A stretch of DNA of 64,000 bases, from positions 10,401,501 through 10,465,500 of the forward strand of contig NC_085131.1 in NCBI RefSeq assembly GCF_030269925.1. Reading direction: 5' to 3'. The translations under genes and the position numbers were made by a program. The stretch comes from Bombyx mori (lineage: Eukaryota; Arthropoda; Insecta; Lepidoptera; Bombycidae). The notes beneath the pieces are model-generated. The model did not search any database and had not been told where the DNA came from. It saw nothing but the letters and a program-made list of their open reading frames with translations. The first letter of the stretch is position 1, and each line of letters begins with the position of its first letter. Shown here in pieces: positions 21,646 through 33,330 of this stretch.

Positions 21646-22517
21646 CGATATTTTGAAACAAAATCGTTACTTCAAAATCCCGCTGTTTAAGACACAATTA
21701 CACATTCATTTAAAAACAACCACGATAACCTACTCTAACATAACGGAATACGTACTGTATTCCCTTAAATAAAACAACGCCATAAGACTTTTAACGGTTA
21801 ACAGATCAAAAAGTTTTTATTTTGACGTATGCGGGTCAGCAAACGGACTTGTGTCTTAACCTCCAGAGCACACGGTTCACGGTCGTCTGAGCGAAGGTAC
21901 AAGCAACAATAAAAACTTTATTCAAAGTAATACGAAAACGTTAAAGGTGTGCCAATAAAAAAGGAGTCTTACGTTACGTTACGCGCCATTCCAGTGTGTG
22001 AATAGCCGGTGGGTATCAGTTTTATATCAGCATTGATCGAATGAATTAACACCTCTTGAAATACGAGCATGTTTTGCTGTGAATTGTGGGATTTGCATTG
22101 CTGTCCGTTTAATGATCAAAATTCGAACATAATCGCTGGCGTCTGAATATTCAAATTTATTTATGTATTACATATACACTTTTATTACGGTAGTGGCGTT
22201 TTGAAGAAAAAAAATTTTTTTAAGCTATTGTGTAAGGTTTGTTGTAAAATAATTAAAATAAAATTTATCATGTTAAAGTTAAGGCAATTTTCGGATTGCC
22301 AAATAGCAACATTGTTGGTGGTAGCAATGCCAGTAGTGGGGTCGTGAGATAATAAAAAAGGCGGTAGTCTGAAAAACGGGACAGAAATCAGTGTATTCGT
22401 TAGTGAGCAGATGTCTAAAGATTGTAAAAGTGGAGTTACAAATAAAGCAATACAGAATTAAGTAAACTACTGCAATCTGTGTATTATTTCCTGACTGTTG
22501 GAAGTGGAGTTCTACAA
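21646..22517. other. Mostly unique sequence
   Basis: No supported gene. The 130-codon minus frame at 22279-22671 overlaps the repeat at 22518-22915 and shows no domain. Confidence 0.4.
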
Positions 22518-22915
22518 TTGCATAGCTTTTATCGCAGGCTTTGAGCGCGGCGACCGAATCAAGAAATTCCGTAACGAAAATGAAACCTAACACTCCGCCT
22601 AACATGTAGCTCGCGTCAACACATTCACACGTTGCGCTTGTTGTGAATAAGCGCGCTGCGTGACGACGCACTGCATGCGCATCATTAAAAGTCTGCCCAT
22701 CTCTCTCTCGCGCGGTCTAGCTTATGAATGTGAAGGGGACAGTTAATGTTTTGCTATTGCTAATGTTTATAAATACCTATAGCGTGATCTTATTTTATTA
22801 TTATTTTAATATTAAATTATTATTGTCTAATTATAATTGCATAACTTTGTAAAAGATGCTAACAATAGCTTTACCGCGACAGTCCTCGAGTGCCACACGT
22901 GTTTTTTATTCTTTT
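22518..22915 (-). repeat. Unnamed dispersed repeat, inverted relative to the 44.1-kb copy
   Basis: The reverse complement aligns with 44101-44493: shared 'gaccgcgcgagagagagatg', 'cgcaacgtgtgaatgtgtt' and 'gataaaagctatgc'. Both ends carry 'gctatgcaat/attgcatagc'-type motifs. Non-coding; likely a DNA transposon. Confidence 0.65.
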
Positions 22916-23585
22916 TTGTTATTAGCGTTTTTGTAATTTTATAGTTTGTCTCGCTTTTATTTTTTTCACATACTTCTCTTTCCTTCATATAATTTTTTTA
23001 GCAAAATAGACTAGATAGATTTTTCTAGCAAATAGTTAACACTGTATTCAAATGTAGATGAATTCGTTTATTAAACCCTATACATGCATTAGTGACCATG
23101 AAAATTGAGAAGTATTCGAAACATTAATATTATGTCAAACGTCAATCAAACGTCAAACGTCTAACTTTAATAAAAAAACGAGAGATATATAAGATTTTTA
23201 TCGACAACTCATAAGTTAACCAATAGAATAGAATATCGATTCACAGACATTTTTGTAACTATTTTGTTTTTACTTAATTGTATAAATAGGATTTGATTTT
23301 GAAACCTTTCTTCAAATGAAGCTAATATCGAATTGTTTTTAACTATCGTACCTATCTACAATTAGAACTTGTTGGGTAACAGCAAAAATCGAACTAGATA
23401 AAGGGTAGACAGGTTTGTATACTTATATCATACTACCCGCAGTCTTCATTCTACCCGACACCATAATATAAAGAACGCGTCATCGTGTGTAAAGTTAATG
23501 TCGATTGTACCAGAAATATTTTTAACGATAACTTTACAGCTACCGAAGACTAAACTACTCAGTACCTAAGCTACTTAAAACAATA
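22916..23585. other. AT-rich spacer
   Basis: No supported gene or repeat. Confidence 0.45.
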
Positions 23586-24028
23586 TCTATATATATAAAT
23601 GAATTGCTGTTCGTCCTGCGCCATTTTGAGAAGGCGGCACGACATGAGAACCCTCTCATCGTAGCCGCTGGAAACTACATACCCGACCCAGTAGACCAAA
23701 TGGTAAACCGTCGACGTCGCCCAAAGCACGTCATTACGGATCCTCCTGATCCATTAACGGTGCTTTTAGGCACCACAAGCACCGGTCACCGTCCTCGTCG
23801 AACCCGTCGCTTGCGACGAAGGGCTCGACGAGCGAACTAACCCATAGACACAGCTCATTGAGTTTCCCGCCGGATCTTCTCAGTGGGTCGCGTTTCCGAT
23901 CCGGTGGTAGATTCTGCGAAGTACTGCTCTTGCTAGGGTCAGTGTTAGCAACTCTCCGGTTTGAGCCCCGCGAGCTCACCTACAAACTGAAATAGCCTCT
24001 CAAGGCTATCAGCTTAGGTAGTTAAAAA
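23586..24028 (+). repeat. LINE ORF C-terminus and 3'UTR joined to an H1 start
   Basis: The H1 5' end (about 23586-23612) is followed by the LINE ORF end: 'GNYIPDPVDQMVNRRRRPKH', then VITDPPDPLTVLLG and the basic end RRTRRLRRRARRAN, stop at 23840. The 3'UTR runs to 'atcagcttaggtag'. This is the best preserved ORF C-terminus of this LINE family in the window; the same peptide end is seen at 31203-31388 on the minus strand. The function of the arginine-rich tail is not known; nucleic-acid binding is a guess. Confidence 0.75.
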
Positions 24029-24211
24029 ACAGCCTAAAAGGGCTATTCCAGCTTCTCGCGGACGAGAGATGAGCTGACGGACTACGTCCTGAGATAATTC
24101 GCTAACACTAGCCCTAACAAGGGCAGTGCTTCGCTGAATCTACTACCGGATCGGAATCGCGACCCACACACGCACCCGCGAGAACATCTGGCGAAAAACT
24201 CAGTGGGCTGT
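24029..24211 (-). repeat. LINE 3' tail, subfamily
   Basis: 'aaagggctattccagcttct', 'ctaacactagccctaacaag' to 'gaaaaactcagtgggctg'. It lies tail-to-tail with the preceding copy. Confidence 0.75.
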
Positions 24212-24236
24212 AAAACCGCGTCATCTTTATACCTAA

Positions 24237-24524
24237 CTAGCTGACCCGGCAGACTTCGTAGTGCCTAAATCGATAAATAAAAGACCTGAACTTTGGTGTA
24301 AAATAAACATAAAACAAACAAAAGGAATCCGTCCGACGGGGGACACATCAAAGGGAAAACAATTGTTTTTTTTATTCAATTCCCAGCATTTTCATATTTA
24401 TCTACCTTTTAAACCTTCTCTGGACTTCCACAAATAATTCAAGTCTAAAATTAGCCAAATCGGTCCAGCCGTTCTCGAGTTTTAGCGAGACTAACGAACA
24501 GCAATTCATTTATATATATATAGA
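24237..24524 (-). mobile_element. Helitron-like element, family H1
   Basis: Minus strand: starts A|TC-TATATATATATAAATG, ends CCGGGTCAG-CTAG|T. Confidence 0.75.
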
Positions 24525-26599
24525 TAACTCCTCCTAAACGACTGGACCGATGTTTATGGTTTTTTATCCTGTGTGTGCAATCGAATTCGAAAATGCTTAG
24601 ATTCACAATTCGGTACAATAAAATGTCATTTTTTTAAATAAAAATATACATCTTAAATGTCGAGATTGTTGCCAGCTGTAAAAAAAAAATCATATTCAAG
24701 ACGTGTCTACGTAGGTATGGCGACGTGTGTCAGGTAAACTGGTTAACATATAAACCTCGGAACAGCTTACGTAAACAAATAACGGTTTATACGCTATTCT
24801 CAATCTCTAGTTAGAAAAGAATGACGTTTTACGAGGTACTTCATCGCTGGAATTATAGGGGGGCGAAGTTTACGATACACTTATACAAGTCTTCGGTTCA
24901 CTCTCTTCGTTGACTTCGAAGTCGATGCTGTCGGAAAGAAACCTAGGAAAAGTTTCTGCGAAAAATAAAAAATATGTGTGGTGTCGTAGTTCCATAAAAA
25001 AAAATAAGAAAAAAAGAATTACGAGAAAAAAATCGCGCGGTGAAATATCGCTGTGCGGAAAACAAAGCCTTATTCCACGAACTTTTTCTTACGGTTTTTA
25101 CAATCACATTTTTTTCAGTTCGGTCGCGCAGCAAAATCCCTATCTCCTGCAAGCCTGCCGTAAGGAACTTCGTTCCAATAAGCATAATTATTAAATCCAA
25201 CAAATTATTGTAGGCGACTCTATTTGAGATAGGATCAACTAAGAATCATAATTTAAAAGAAACCCTAAGAAAACGATAAATAAATCTACATTCGGATTCG
25301 TATAATAGCGTTTTAAGCAAAAAACAGATCCGACGTAATGTCTCTGATGTCAAAATCTAATAAACTGTTTATATATACATTACAGTTAGTTCATGTAAAC
25401 TATGACTACGTAATTTTTTTCTTCACTCCATTTAAGATTTTGATTTTAAGCATCGAATACAAAGACATTAACTAACAGAAGCCAGTCTCCCGAGGTAAAT
25501 CTCACGTTAACACACTTTATTTGGCTTAAGTCATTGACAGAAGTTTACGAGCTCCAGATTAAACTGACACTCTGATGGTACGACGGTTCTTATAACATTG
25601 TACGAACCTAAACTTCATTCTCGATTATTGTCGCAATTTTAAATACAAATAAAAATGTTGGAAAAGTAATTAAACACAATCGGATGTTATGTTTTGCGAT
25701 CCTACTAACGCCATCTATCGTAATTAGTTCGTAAACACAGTAATGAGATTTTTAATAACTTATTTTCGAAACAAAAATATCTACGAAGTAATAACATTAG
25801 GAAACAATCACAGAATATAAAATATTCAGAAGCGCAATTTACGGGCGTTAGCCGAGTACACAAAAATGGTGATGAGATCACTCAACAAAACGTCTGAAAA
25901 AAAGAAGCAATGAAATGAAAAAGAAGCCCTATGAAAATGGCCGTTGAATGCCGGCTGAAGTGAACGTTGCACTTTCACAATTAAAAAAAAGAGTAAAAAA
26001 ATAAGCCGCACGTGTTAGAAATGAACCATTTGGCGAATAGTTCACATTGTAGCCGCGGATATCTACGTGTCGCTAGTTACGAGTCTAATTTTCGTAGACG
26101 CTCATTAGTTCCGCTATTCGACACTTCGAGCAGCACCTTCGAAAAATTGTTGTCTATCCCAATTTATTTCATTGAAAAATCTAATAAGTTTTTTGAATTT
26201 CAATCAACATAATAATATTAGAAAAACTGCTAAATTTATCAAAATAAAAACTACTACGCAAAAACAATACGTAGGTACAGTTCATAATGAAAGTATTTCT
26301 TAAAGACTTTTTGTATTCGTTGGAGGATTTGTTGTTGATCACGAGATTATTTTTTTTATCTCTTTTTAGTTCAGCAACTTATTAATTTTATGTTAGAAAT
26401 TAAAAGCAGGAGAATTTGTAAAGAATGCCGAATTAAATATATGTGTCAAAAAGTACACAGATCTGTCGATCACATGATCGGCGGATTGAATCGGGTCAAG
26501 CACAACAGGTGAGTTGCGAAGCGCATCAACTAAAAAATAAAATATCGAAATGCGAAAAAATAATAAAAATCAGCAAATATAGTAAATTGAAAAAAGAAT
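24525..26599. other. Repeat-poor unique sequence
   Basis: A short 'ctggaccgatgtttatgg' retroposon-like relic occurs near 24540. A donor-like CAG|GTGAGT is at 26511, preceded by 'agtacacag' at 26460; the 48 nt between is open in one frame but has no recognisable product. Otherwise nothing is supported. Confidence 0.4.
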
Positions 26600-26815
26600 A
26601 GGGGCGTCCCTTTCTTGTTGCGTTTTCACGTAGCGTGCTGTCTCTGTCGTGGATGCGCGCACGTGGTTTTCGGTAGTGTTCGCTCGGGAGTCCCGAGAGC
26701 GGGTGCGGGTGTGCGGGAAGCCGAAGGACAGTCGGGCCGTCGCGCGTCGGGCCACATCCCGTCTCGGCCCGAGCCGTCCGGCTGCGTTGCCCGTAACCTC
26801 CGAATGACCTCGATT
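26600..26815. promoter_or_regulatory. GC-rich island 1
   Basis: About 200 bp rich in CpG ('gtcgcgcgtcgggcc', 'ggcccgagccgtccgg') set in very AT-rich DNA. Open frames on both strands here are expected from the composition and are not called as genes. It could be a promoter or 5' untranslated exon. Confidence 0.35.
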
Positions 26816-28609
26816 TTTTTTCTCCAATGTAAATATTCGGCTCGTTTCGCTGCATAGTTTATAAGTGGTATTAAGTTCCTTCGTCGCGAATATTTTTGTA
26901 TTTCTTTGACGTAGCTTCTGTTAATTAGTGGACGATAATAATTAGCTAACTTCGAACGTATTTATTATCTTTGAAAAGTGTTGAAAATCGTAGTTGTGAA
27001 GAACTTAACTCGACGGGATTGTTATAATTTTAATTAAGCAAAACTTGTATAAATATTAAATAGTCGTCGTTTTGGAAATTTTTGAACTCTCGGTATGTTT
27101 GATGCAATTGTGCTCGAGTAAATTGCACGTAGCATTTATAAAACAGTGAAAAGTTCATCGGTACATACTCCAGAAGATTTAATTTTATTACGAAAATCAG
27201 GTAAAAACGTAGTCAATGTGATGTAAAATTATTGTGAGTGATAGTCTATTAAACAAATTAAATAATTCTTAGTAACGTCCTAGGTTTATCAGAAGTCATT
27301 TAAATTATTAATTACAAAAATGAATATAGTTTATCTGAAATAAAAATCCGTTTTTTTTATAAAAAAACACAAACGAAAAATTGTCTTGAATTAATCTGAA
27401 ATTCTCGGCCCAAACATATTTTGACCGAAAAGTGAAAAATTCGATGATCGAATTAAATGGAAGGTCATCGAACCCCGATGCGCGCCACAGCAGATGGCCC
27501 GCTCTCTGATAAAAGAATCATAATATTAAATCATTCTCGGACCGCGCGCTTCTGTTTACAATTTATCGGAGCGAAAAATCTGAATTTCATCATCAATTTC
27601 TGCTTTAATAACACCGGAATAAAAATTAATTTGCTTTAACCGTATTCGAAAAGCTGAAAAAAACATTTTTACTAAAAACAATAAACAAAAAATTCTACTT
27701 AAATTCAATGATTATACAAATACAAGTAAGGTATCATTAGAATTTCAGAACGATAAAAAGATCATAAGACTAAAATTATCTTTTAAAATTCGCGGTGGCA
27801 GTTTACGTAATATTAGCAGTAAAAACCGGTTTTTTTTTTAAATAATAAATGCTAATAGATATGATGTGTAGTTTTGTTTGTCCGATAATACAGAAAAAAT
27901 AATTTAAGCTATCATATCACATGATATTATCGAATCAGTAAAGTGATTTTTTTTTAAGTTTCAAGTAATAAATAGTGAGTGAATCTTCATTTTAAAACAT
28001 AATCCCTCGTAACGAATAGTTCATATAATAATATAAAGTATTTGTTCATTCCGGTTGAATAAATTCACTGTACCTTGCACGCTAGCGTTACAAAATCTAT
28101 TCAGACTATTATATTAGACTAGACTATTATGTCTATTATAAAAGATGTCTAAAGCTGTCTAAGCCCGTTTCATGCGTGGAATGTTCACAAAAAAAAATAC
28201 ATTATCATTATGAGGATTTTCATTTGCGTTAAACCGGCGCCCACTGAGCGCGGCCCTTATTCGTATTGTCGCTGTCGATTACCAGATATTTTTTGCGAAT
28301 CATCGAATTTTATTTACAATTAACCCGGCCTCGACACGGACGAAAACGAAAGTAAAAATTAAACGGCATTTAAAAATAAAACATCGGTGACCGTAATGTT
28401 GTTTAACTTGCTTTTATTTTATGTGACATTGATTTTGGATAGTGCGTTTTTAATTCGTTTTTAAAGCCAGTCAGTTTTTATCATCCTTAAGCTAAGCAAA
28501 TATCATACGATGTAATTGATTATCGAACGTATTCTGTTCGGTTTTGGCAAGTACATGTTCTGGGATAGAGTAAGGCGTTAACTAAACGTCTTGTTCTTTT
28601 AGAAACCGC
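26816..28609. other. Repeat-poor AT-rich sequence
   Basis: No repeat family recognised; a donor-like 'aaaatcag|gtaaaaacg' occurs near 27199. No coding exon supported. Confidence 0.4.
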
Positions 28610-28862
28610 CCAAACGTAAGATGAAGCCGAATGCGTGCGGCTAGGGCCCGCCTAATTTGTCTTAGGCGGAAAAATCGCGCGGCGATTACAAGTGGCTCGT
28701 AACGAAGTCGGCCCCGGGGCGGGCGGGGTGAGACCGCGATGGGCGGCGGGTGGGGAGGGCGAGCATTGCTAGGGGTGGCTGGCGGTGCGGCGGGCCACAG
28801 CCGCGTCTCAGTCGTCCGTCTGGAGTCGCGCCGGCCGGCCGGGCCGCGCGACCTTAATACAC
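28610..28862 (+). promoter_or_regulatory. GC-rich island 2, possible promoter
   Basis: About 250 bp, CpG-rich, with 'ggccccggggcgggcggggt' and 'cgccggccggccgggccgcg'. It includes an arthropod initiator match TCAGT at 28808-28812 and an 8-bp hairpin (ccgcctaa/ttaggcgg) at about 28650. A role as promoter or 5' exon is inferred from composition and the initiator only; no TATA or DPE is convincing, and the strand is a guess. Confidence 0.35.
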
Positions 28863-29991
28863 GTTCCTCGTGCCCTTGTGATTAACATATAATAATATTT
28901 TATTAAAATACAAATTTTAAATAGCAATAACAAAATTATTAATATTCTAAAGTCGTCTTATCGTAAAAATTAAAACTATTAAAATTTCGAATCTAGTTTG
29001 TTTCGAACCAAAAACAAAGTTTTTTTTTTTTTTAAAAACATTTATTTATATTTACATTGGTTAAATTGTAAAGATGATTAAAACATTTGGCCGTTACTAA
29101 GATTATTTTATTTGGATTTTTTATAGTACTTTCATTTGTAATCGGAGCGAGACTTCGACTGAGCGATTGATAACTAACTAGACATTTTATAGTTAAATAT
29201 TAAGTACATAATTAGTTGAAAATTTAATAAAATTATCGACCATCAGGGACGCTCGTGTAAAGAAAACACGTAATAATTTAAACTTTTGTTTGTGCCGTGA
29301 ACGAACATTTCTGTGCAACGTTATCAAGAATTCCAACTGAATCAAGGTTATTATTTACGAAAAATGTAGTTAATTCTGTAGCTTTTTTTTCTTTCGAATA
29401 GTAGTCGACTCATTGTATGTTGTTTTTGTATAATATAAAAGCATTTTTATTTAGTAATTTAAGAAGTAAAAAGTGAGACGTTCCAATCTAGTCTTTCCCG
29501 ACGGATAAGTCGTTTGAAGAACTTACCATACTTACATTGTTACATTATTATCAACTTTAGTTCCTTAGTTTTTTGTTTTATTTTGTTTTGTTTTAAGCTC
29601 TCATTTGTTAATTTTTATTTATTCAATTAGATACAAAATGAAATTTGTGTGTGTGCGTTTATTTTTTTTATTTTTATTTTTATTTCATTAAAGATTTTCA
29701 TTTTACGAACCGCTTGTTTTATTTTCTGTTTTTGCCTTTACGATTTATTTTGCATAATTATTATTTCGTCTTTCATAGTAACGCTTTGTAGTTTGTTATT
29801 GTGTACTATAAAATAGATAGATTCGTTGTGTTTATGTCATAGAACTCATAGATATTTGGCGGCAAAAAGCGGACCACAGATATCTAAATCAATTCGATTT
29901 TATGTTTTAGTTATTTAGATTTCTGGTGAGATTATCGAAATTCCTCGATATTCGCCTCACGCCATGCGTATAACAATGTATAAAAAATATT
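28863..29991. other. AT-rich unique sequence
   Basis: T-rich low-complexity stretches, no supported feature. Confidence 0.45.
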
Positions 29992-30194
29992 TTTTTTTTT
30001 TTTTTTTATTCCTACCTATGCTGATAGCCTTGAGAGGCTATTTCAGCTTCACCCTAACGTGTGTAGGTGAGCTCACGGGGCTCAAACCGGAGAGTTGCTA
30101 ACACTGACCCTAGCAAGAGCAGTGCTTCGCAGAATCTACCACCGGATCGGAAACGCGACCCACTGAGAAGATCCGGCGAGAAACTCGGTGGGCT
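29992..30194 (-). repeat. LINE 3' tail, 5'-truncated
   Basis: Long T-run then the canonical 3'UTR to 'gagaaactcggtgggct'. Little diverged. Confidence 0.85.
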
Positions 30195-30628
30195 ATAATA
30201 TTATAATAACGCACCGTCGCTGAACTCATTTCAGTGTTGGGTTCATTGTCATAGGTATTCTTATTCTTGTGCCCATTGTATACTTCTATACCCATTACAC
30301 TGATGATGGGACTGAACGTAAAAAAAAGATCAACCAAAAGAAATTTAAATATGGCATTATATTATCAAGATAAACAGGAATTGTTGTTATTATCCTTATA
30401 ACTGTCTATGTTAGGATTTTTTTTGGTGTCAAATGAATTTAGATCGGCGAAGAAACTCACGGCCTACATATTAAGAGTTTACCAGAGTTCTTGGGCAGCA
30501 CAACATGAGTACAACTTCGTCTTTGAGACGCAAGCCTGAAGTTTCAATTTGAACTGCTAGCAGAAGTAAGAACCAGATTGGTAGAGCGTTTGCGACACGG
30601 CCAATGCTACCCACATTTAAAACGGTAG
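30195..30628. other. Spacer with a decayed repeat relic
   Basis: A faint Bm1- or family C-like block occurs near 30440-30520. No gene supported. Confidence 0.4.
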
Positions 30629-30743
30629 TTTTTTTCCTACCTATTAGCTGTTAGCCTAATGGGCAATTCGAGCTAGGCTCGGACGGGTAGGTGAGCTCAC
30701 AGGCTCAACTTGTAAGAATTTGTTAACACTACCTCTAGAAAGG
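30629..30743 (-). repeat. LINE 3' tail, divergent subfamily
   Basis: T-run, 'cctacctattagctgttagcc', 'gtaggtgagctcacagg'. Confidence 0.65.
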
Positions 30744-31005
30744 TGGGGTAAAAAGAGGGGCTCAAACCTGTCGATAAATAAACCAAGAATTATGTATAAG
30801 TATTATAGACGGTAGTTAGCGCAATATTAATTTGTCGATTAATAACAAAAGTTGTCCGTTAACAGGAAAACTGTAAATAATTACTCTAAACGTCGTAATG
30901 TAATGTAATTACAACAAAAAATGCAAGATCAAAACGTAAAAGTATTTTTAAGTAATTGTTATGTTTTTTTTTATAAATATTATTGTAAAGTTTAAAGGAT
31001 AGTTT

Positions 31006-31390
31006 TGTTTTACCTATGCTGATAGCCTTGAGAGGCTATTTCAGCTTCGCCTTGAAGTGTAGGTGAGCTCACGGGGTTCAAACCGGAAGTGTTGCTAACA
31101 CTAACCCTAGCAAGAGCAGCGTTTCGCAGAATCTACCACCGGATCGGAAACGCGACCCACTGAGAAGATCCGGCGAGAAACTCAGTAGGCTGTGTGTATG
31201 GGTTAATTTACTCGTCGAGCCCTTCGTCGCAAGCGACGGGTTCGACGGGGACGGTGACCGATGCTTGTGGTACCTAAAAGCACCGTTAATGGATCGGGAG
31301 GATCCGTAATGACGTGTTTAGGGCGACGTCGACTGTTTACCATTCGGTCCACAGGATCGGGTATATGTACGGGTAGTATGTACGCCATCT
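31006..31390 (-). repeat. LINE ORF C-terminus and 3'UTR
   Basis: On the minus strand the ORF end reads HVITDPPDPLTVLLGTTSIG then RRTRRLRRRARRVN and stop (31203), followed by the full 3'UTR ending at 'ctatcagcataggtaaaac'. Nearly identical C-terminus to 23604-23840. Confidence 0.8.
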
Positions 31391-31516
31391 TTAATTAAAT
31401 TAAGAATTCGCAATCTTCTGCTAGATCTTGTGAATTGTAGTACATAGATTTTACCTAAATACTACATGGGTTTTAATATTTTAGTTCACTCTTTGTGCTT
31501 TGTGTATCGTTTATAC

Positions 31517-32009
31517 CAGAGTTCCCCAAACTTTTTTGTGTCGTAGACCCCTTTACATGTTTTTCCGTGTTGGGTAGACTCCCCACTTACCTGATATTGA
31601 TTTCCTGTAAATTTCTAACTGTAGTAAAGTTTAGTGTTAAAAACTTAAAGTAAAAACACATGTTAATTTATACATTTATTAATTGAATTTAAATTAAAAC
31701 TACTTAAAATAAAATATAAATAAAATAACATAAGCAATAAGTCAATATTTTTAGTGAGAAGGATGAACCTGATGCTTTAATAATAAATTATCAACATTTG
31801 GCGTCAATTTTGTAAGGGTTAATTTAAAATCTCCTCGGATAATGATGTCTTGATATTATAAGATAGTATGATGTAAGTAAATAGGTACTATCAGTGTATG
31901 TGTTGAGATCCACTATCGTGGGCCCCCAAATTTTTTTTCGCTAACGTAGACCCCTTTTAGGTTGTCTTAGACCCCTAGGGGTCGATATAGACCACTTTGG
32001 GAATCACTG
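31517..32009. mobile_element. hAT-type non-autonomous element, 493 bp
   Basis: The ends are CAGAGTTCCCCAAAC and the inverse of CAGTGATTCCCAAAG (12 of 15 match). They are flanked by a perfect 8-bp duplication GTTTATAC at 31509-31516 and 32010-32017. An 8-bp duplication and CAGTG-like tips identify hAT. The interior is non-coding, with 'tagacccctt' blocks near both ends. Confidence 0.85.
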
Positions 32010-32220
32010 GTTTATACGATTAAGTTGAAATTCGTTACAGTTATTGCGGGCAATGCGGGAATAGTTTCCAGTACATCATTATCATACAGTACACGGAACA
32101 ATGCTTTAAAGCTTTTGATATTTTTTAATATATTCACACAATACATCGCCGTTGTGACAAGGAAACCGTATAACATCCATCCGTCCTCATATCTATCCTA
32201 TATCTGCCCTAATAATTGCA

Positions 32221-32334
32221 CGGTAGGCAGCGGCTTGGCTCTGCCCCTGGCATTGCTGTAGTCTATGGGCGACGGTACCACTCACCATCAGGTGGGCCGT
32301 ATGCTCGTCTGCCTACAAGGACAATAAAAAAAAA
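32221..32334 (+). repeat. Family C retroposon 3' end
   Basis: 'ggtaggcagcggcttggctc' to 'ctgcctacaaggacaataaaaaa'. Confidence 0.75.
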
Positions 32335-32702
32335 CTTGCGGTAGGTAATTGAAATTTTTGGTATCTTCATTTGAATCTACGAATATACGTAAAAAAATAT
32401 TGATTGTTTTTTTTTTTAGCATATGTATATTTTTTATTTATTTAGCTCTCACTTTTAACGGTACAACGGCTGTTCCGCCCTTTAAATCAAACCAAAACGC
32501 ATTACTGCTTCACGGCAAAAATAGATATAGGGTGGTGGCGGTGACCTGTGCGGATTCACAAGACCTCCTACCACCAGCAAATCCTTCTATTATACTTATA
32601 GTATAGTAGTTATAATGAAAAAACTAATATTATTCCTTCGTCGTTAAAGTAATTTGTGATTACTTACGTGTTAACTACGTATTTCATTGGGAAAATTGGT
32701 AC

Positions 32703-33231
32703 ACGCCTTTTTTAGGAATCCATTTACGGATACCTGGTTGAGAGGGGTGACGGACCGGGTCATGTTGGACTCCGGCACCTCCAGAGGAAGAGGGAGACGA
32801 GGAGCACCAACGTCCTCCACCTCCACCAATCCCTCGCAGGAGACTGCGCCTTGAAAAAGGCGCGCGAAACACTCGCCCCGCAAAACCGACTACCGACTAA
32901 ACCCCATCGAGCCCCACCACACCAGCTACACCAAAGCTACGGTCAATGGCGGATCCAGGGGGAGGGTCGTGGGGGTCATGACCACACCCTGAGCTGGGTC
33001 CAGGACTTAGGTGGACCACTAATTGAATATAATGATTCTATTTATATATTTTGTCACCATACAGATTTTATGTAACTAAATACCTTCAATATTTAATTAA
33101 TTTAATATAATATAATAACTTTGTATAATAGCAAACGTTTGGGAATGAACGCATCTAAATTTGACTATGTGACCCCCTCCTGGCGACAAAGCTGGATCCG
33201 CCCTTGGCTACGGTACAGCAGTGCGCGCCGA
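32703..33231 (+). mobile_element. Retroposon inserted in Bm1, itself carrying a hAT element
   Basis: GC-rich insert ending in an A-run (about 33224-33230) directly before the repeated target 'aaattggtac'. It looks like the 3' region of a non-LTR element: codon-like and GC-rich, with no long frame. It contains the hAT element at 32944-33206. The source family is not identified. Confidence 0.6.
32944..33206. mobile_element. hAT-type MITE, 263 bp
   Basis: Ends CAATGGCGGATCCAG and the inverse of CAAGGGCGGATCCAG (14 of 15). Perfect 8-bp duplication GCTACGGT at 32936-32943 and 33207-33214. Non-coding. Confidence 0.85.
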
Positions 33232-33330
33232 AAAAAATTGGTACCTGCCTGCGGGATTCGAACATCGACACAGTCGCATCACTTAACACAAATGTACCGG
33301 GCGTCTTATCCTTTAGACCACGATTTAAAA

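Larger units (their letters stand above)
32446..33330 (-). repeat. Bm1-type SINE split by a retroposon
   Basis: The body lies at 32446-32702 and the tRNA-like head at 33232-33330 ('cctgcgggattcgaac...cctttagaccacga'). Between them is a 0.5-kb insert. The sequence at the break ('aaaattggtac') is present on both sides, as expected of a target duplication. Confidence 0.75.

Noticed and set aside
22279..22671. A 130-residue minus-strand ORF as a gene
   Set aside because: It overlaps a dispersed repeat, shows no domain and is rich in Cys/His/Phe codons as expected of chance AT-rich frames.
26464..26511. A 48-nt exon between AG at 26463 and GTGAGT at 26512
   Set aside because: In the phase needed by the 12.8-kb exon it contains a stop, and the acceptor has no pyrimidine tract; left as a note only.
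26526..26857. Overlapping ORFs on both strands of the first GC island
   Set aside because: Frames open on both strands at once are a result of GC-rich composition; no domain or start context.
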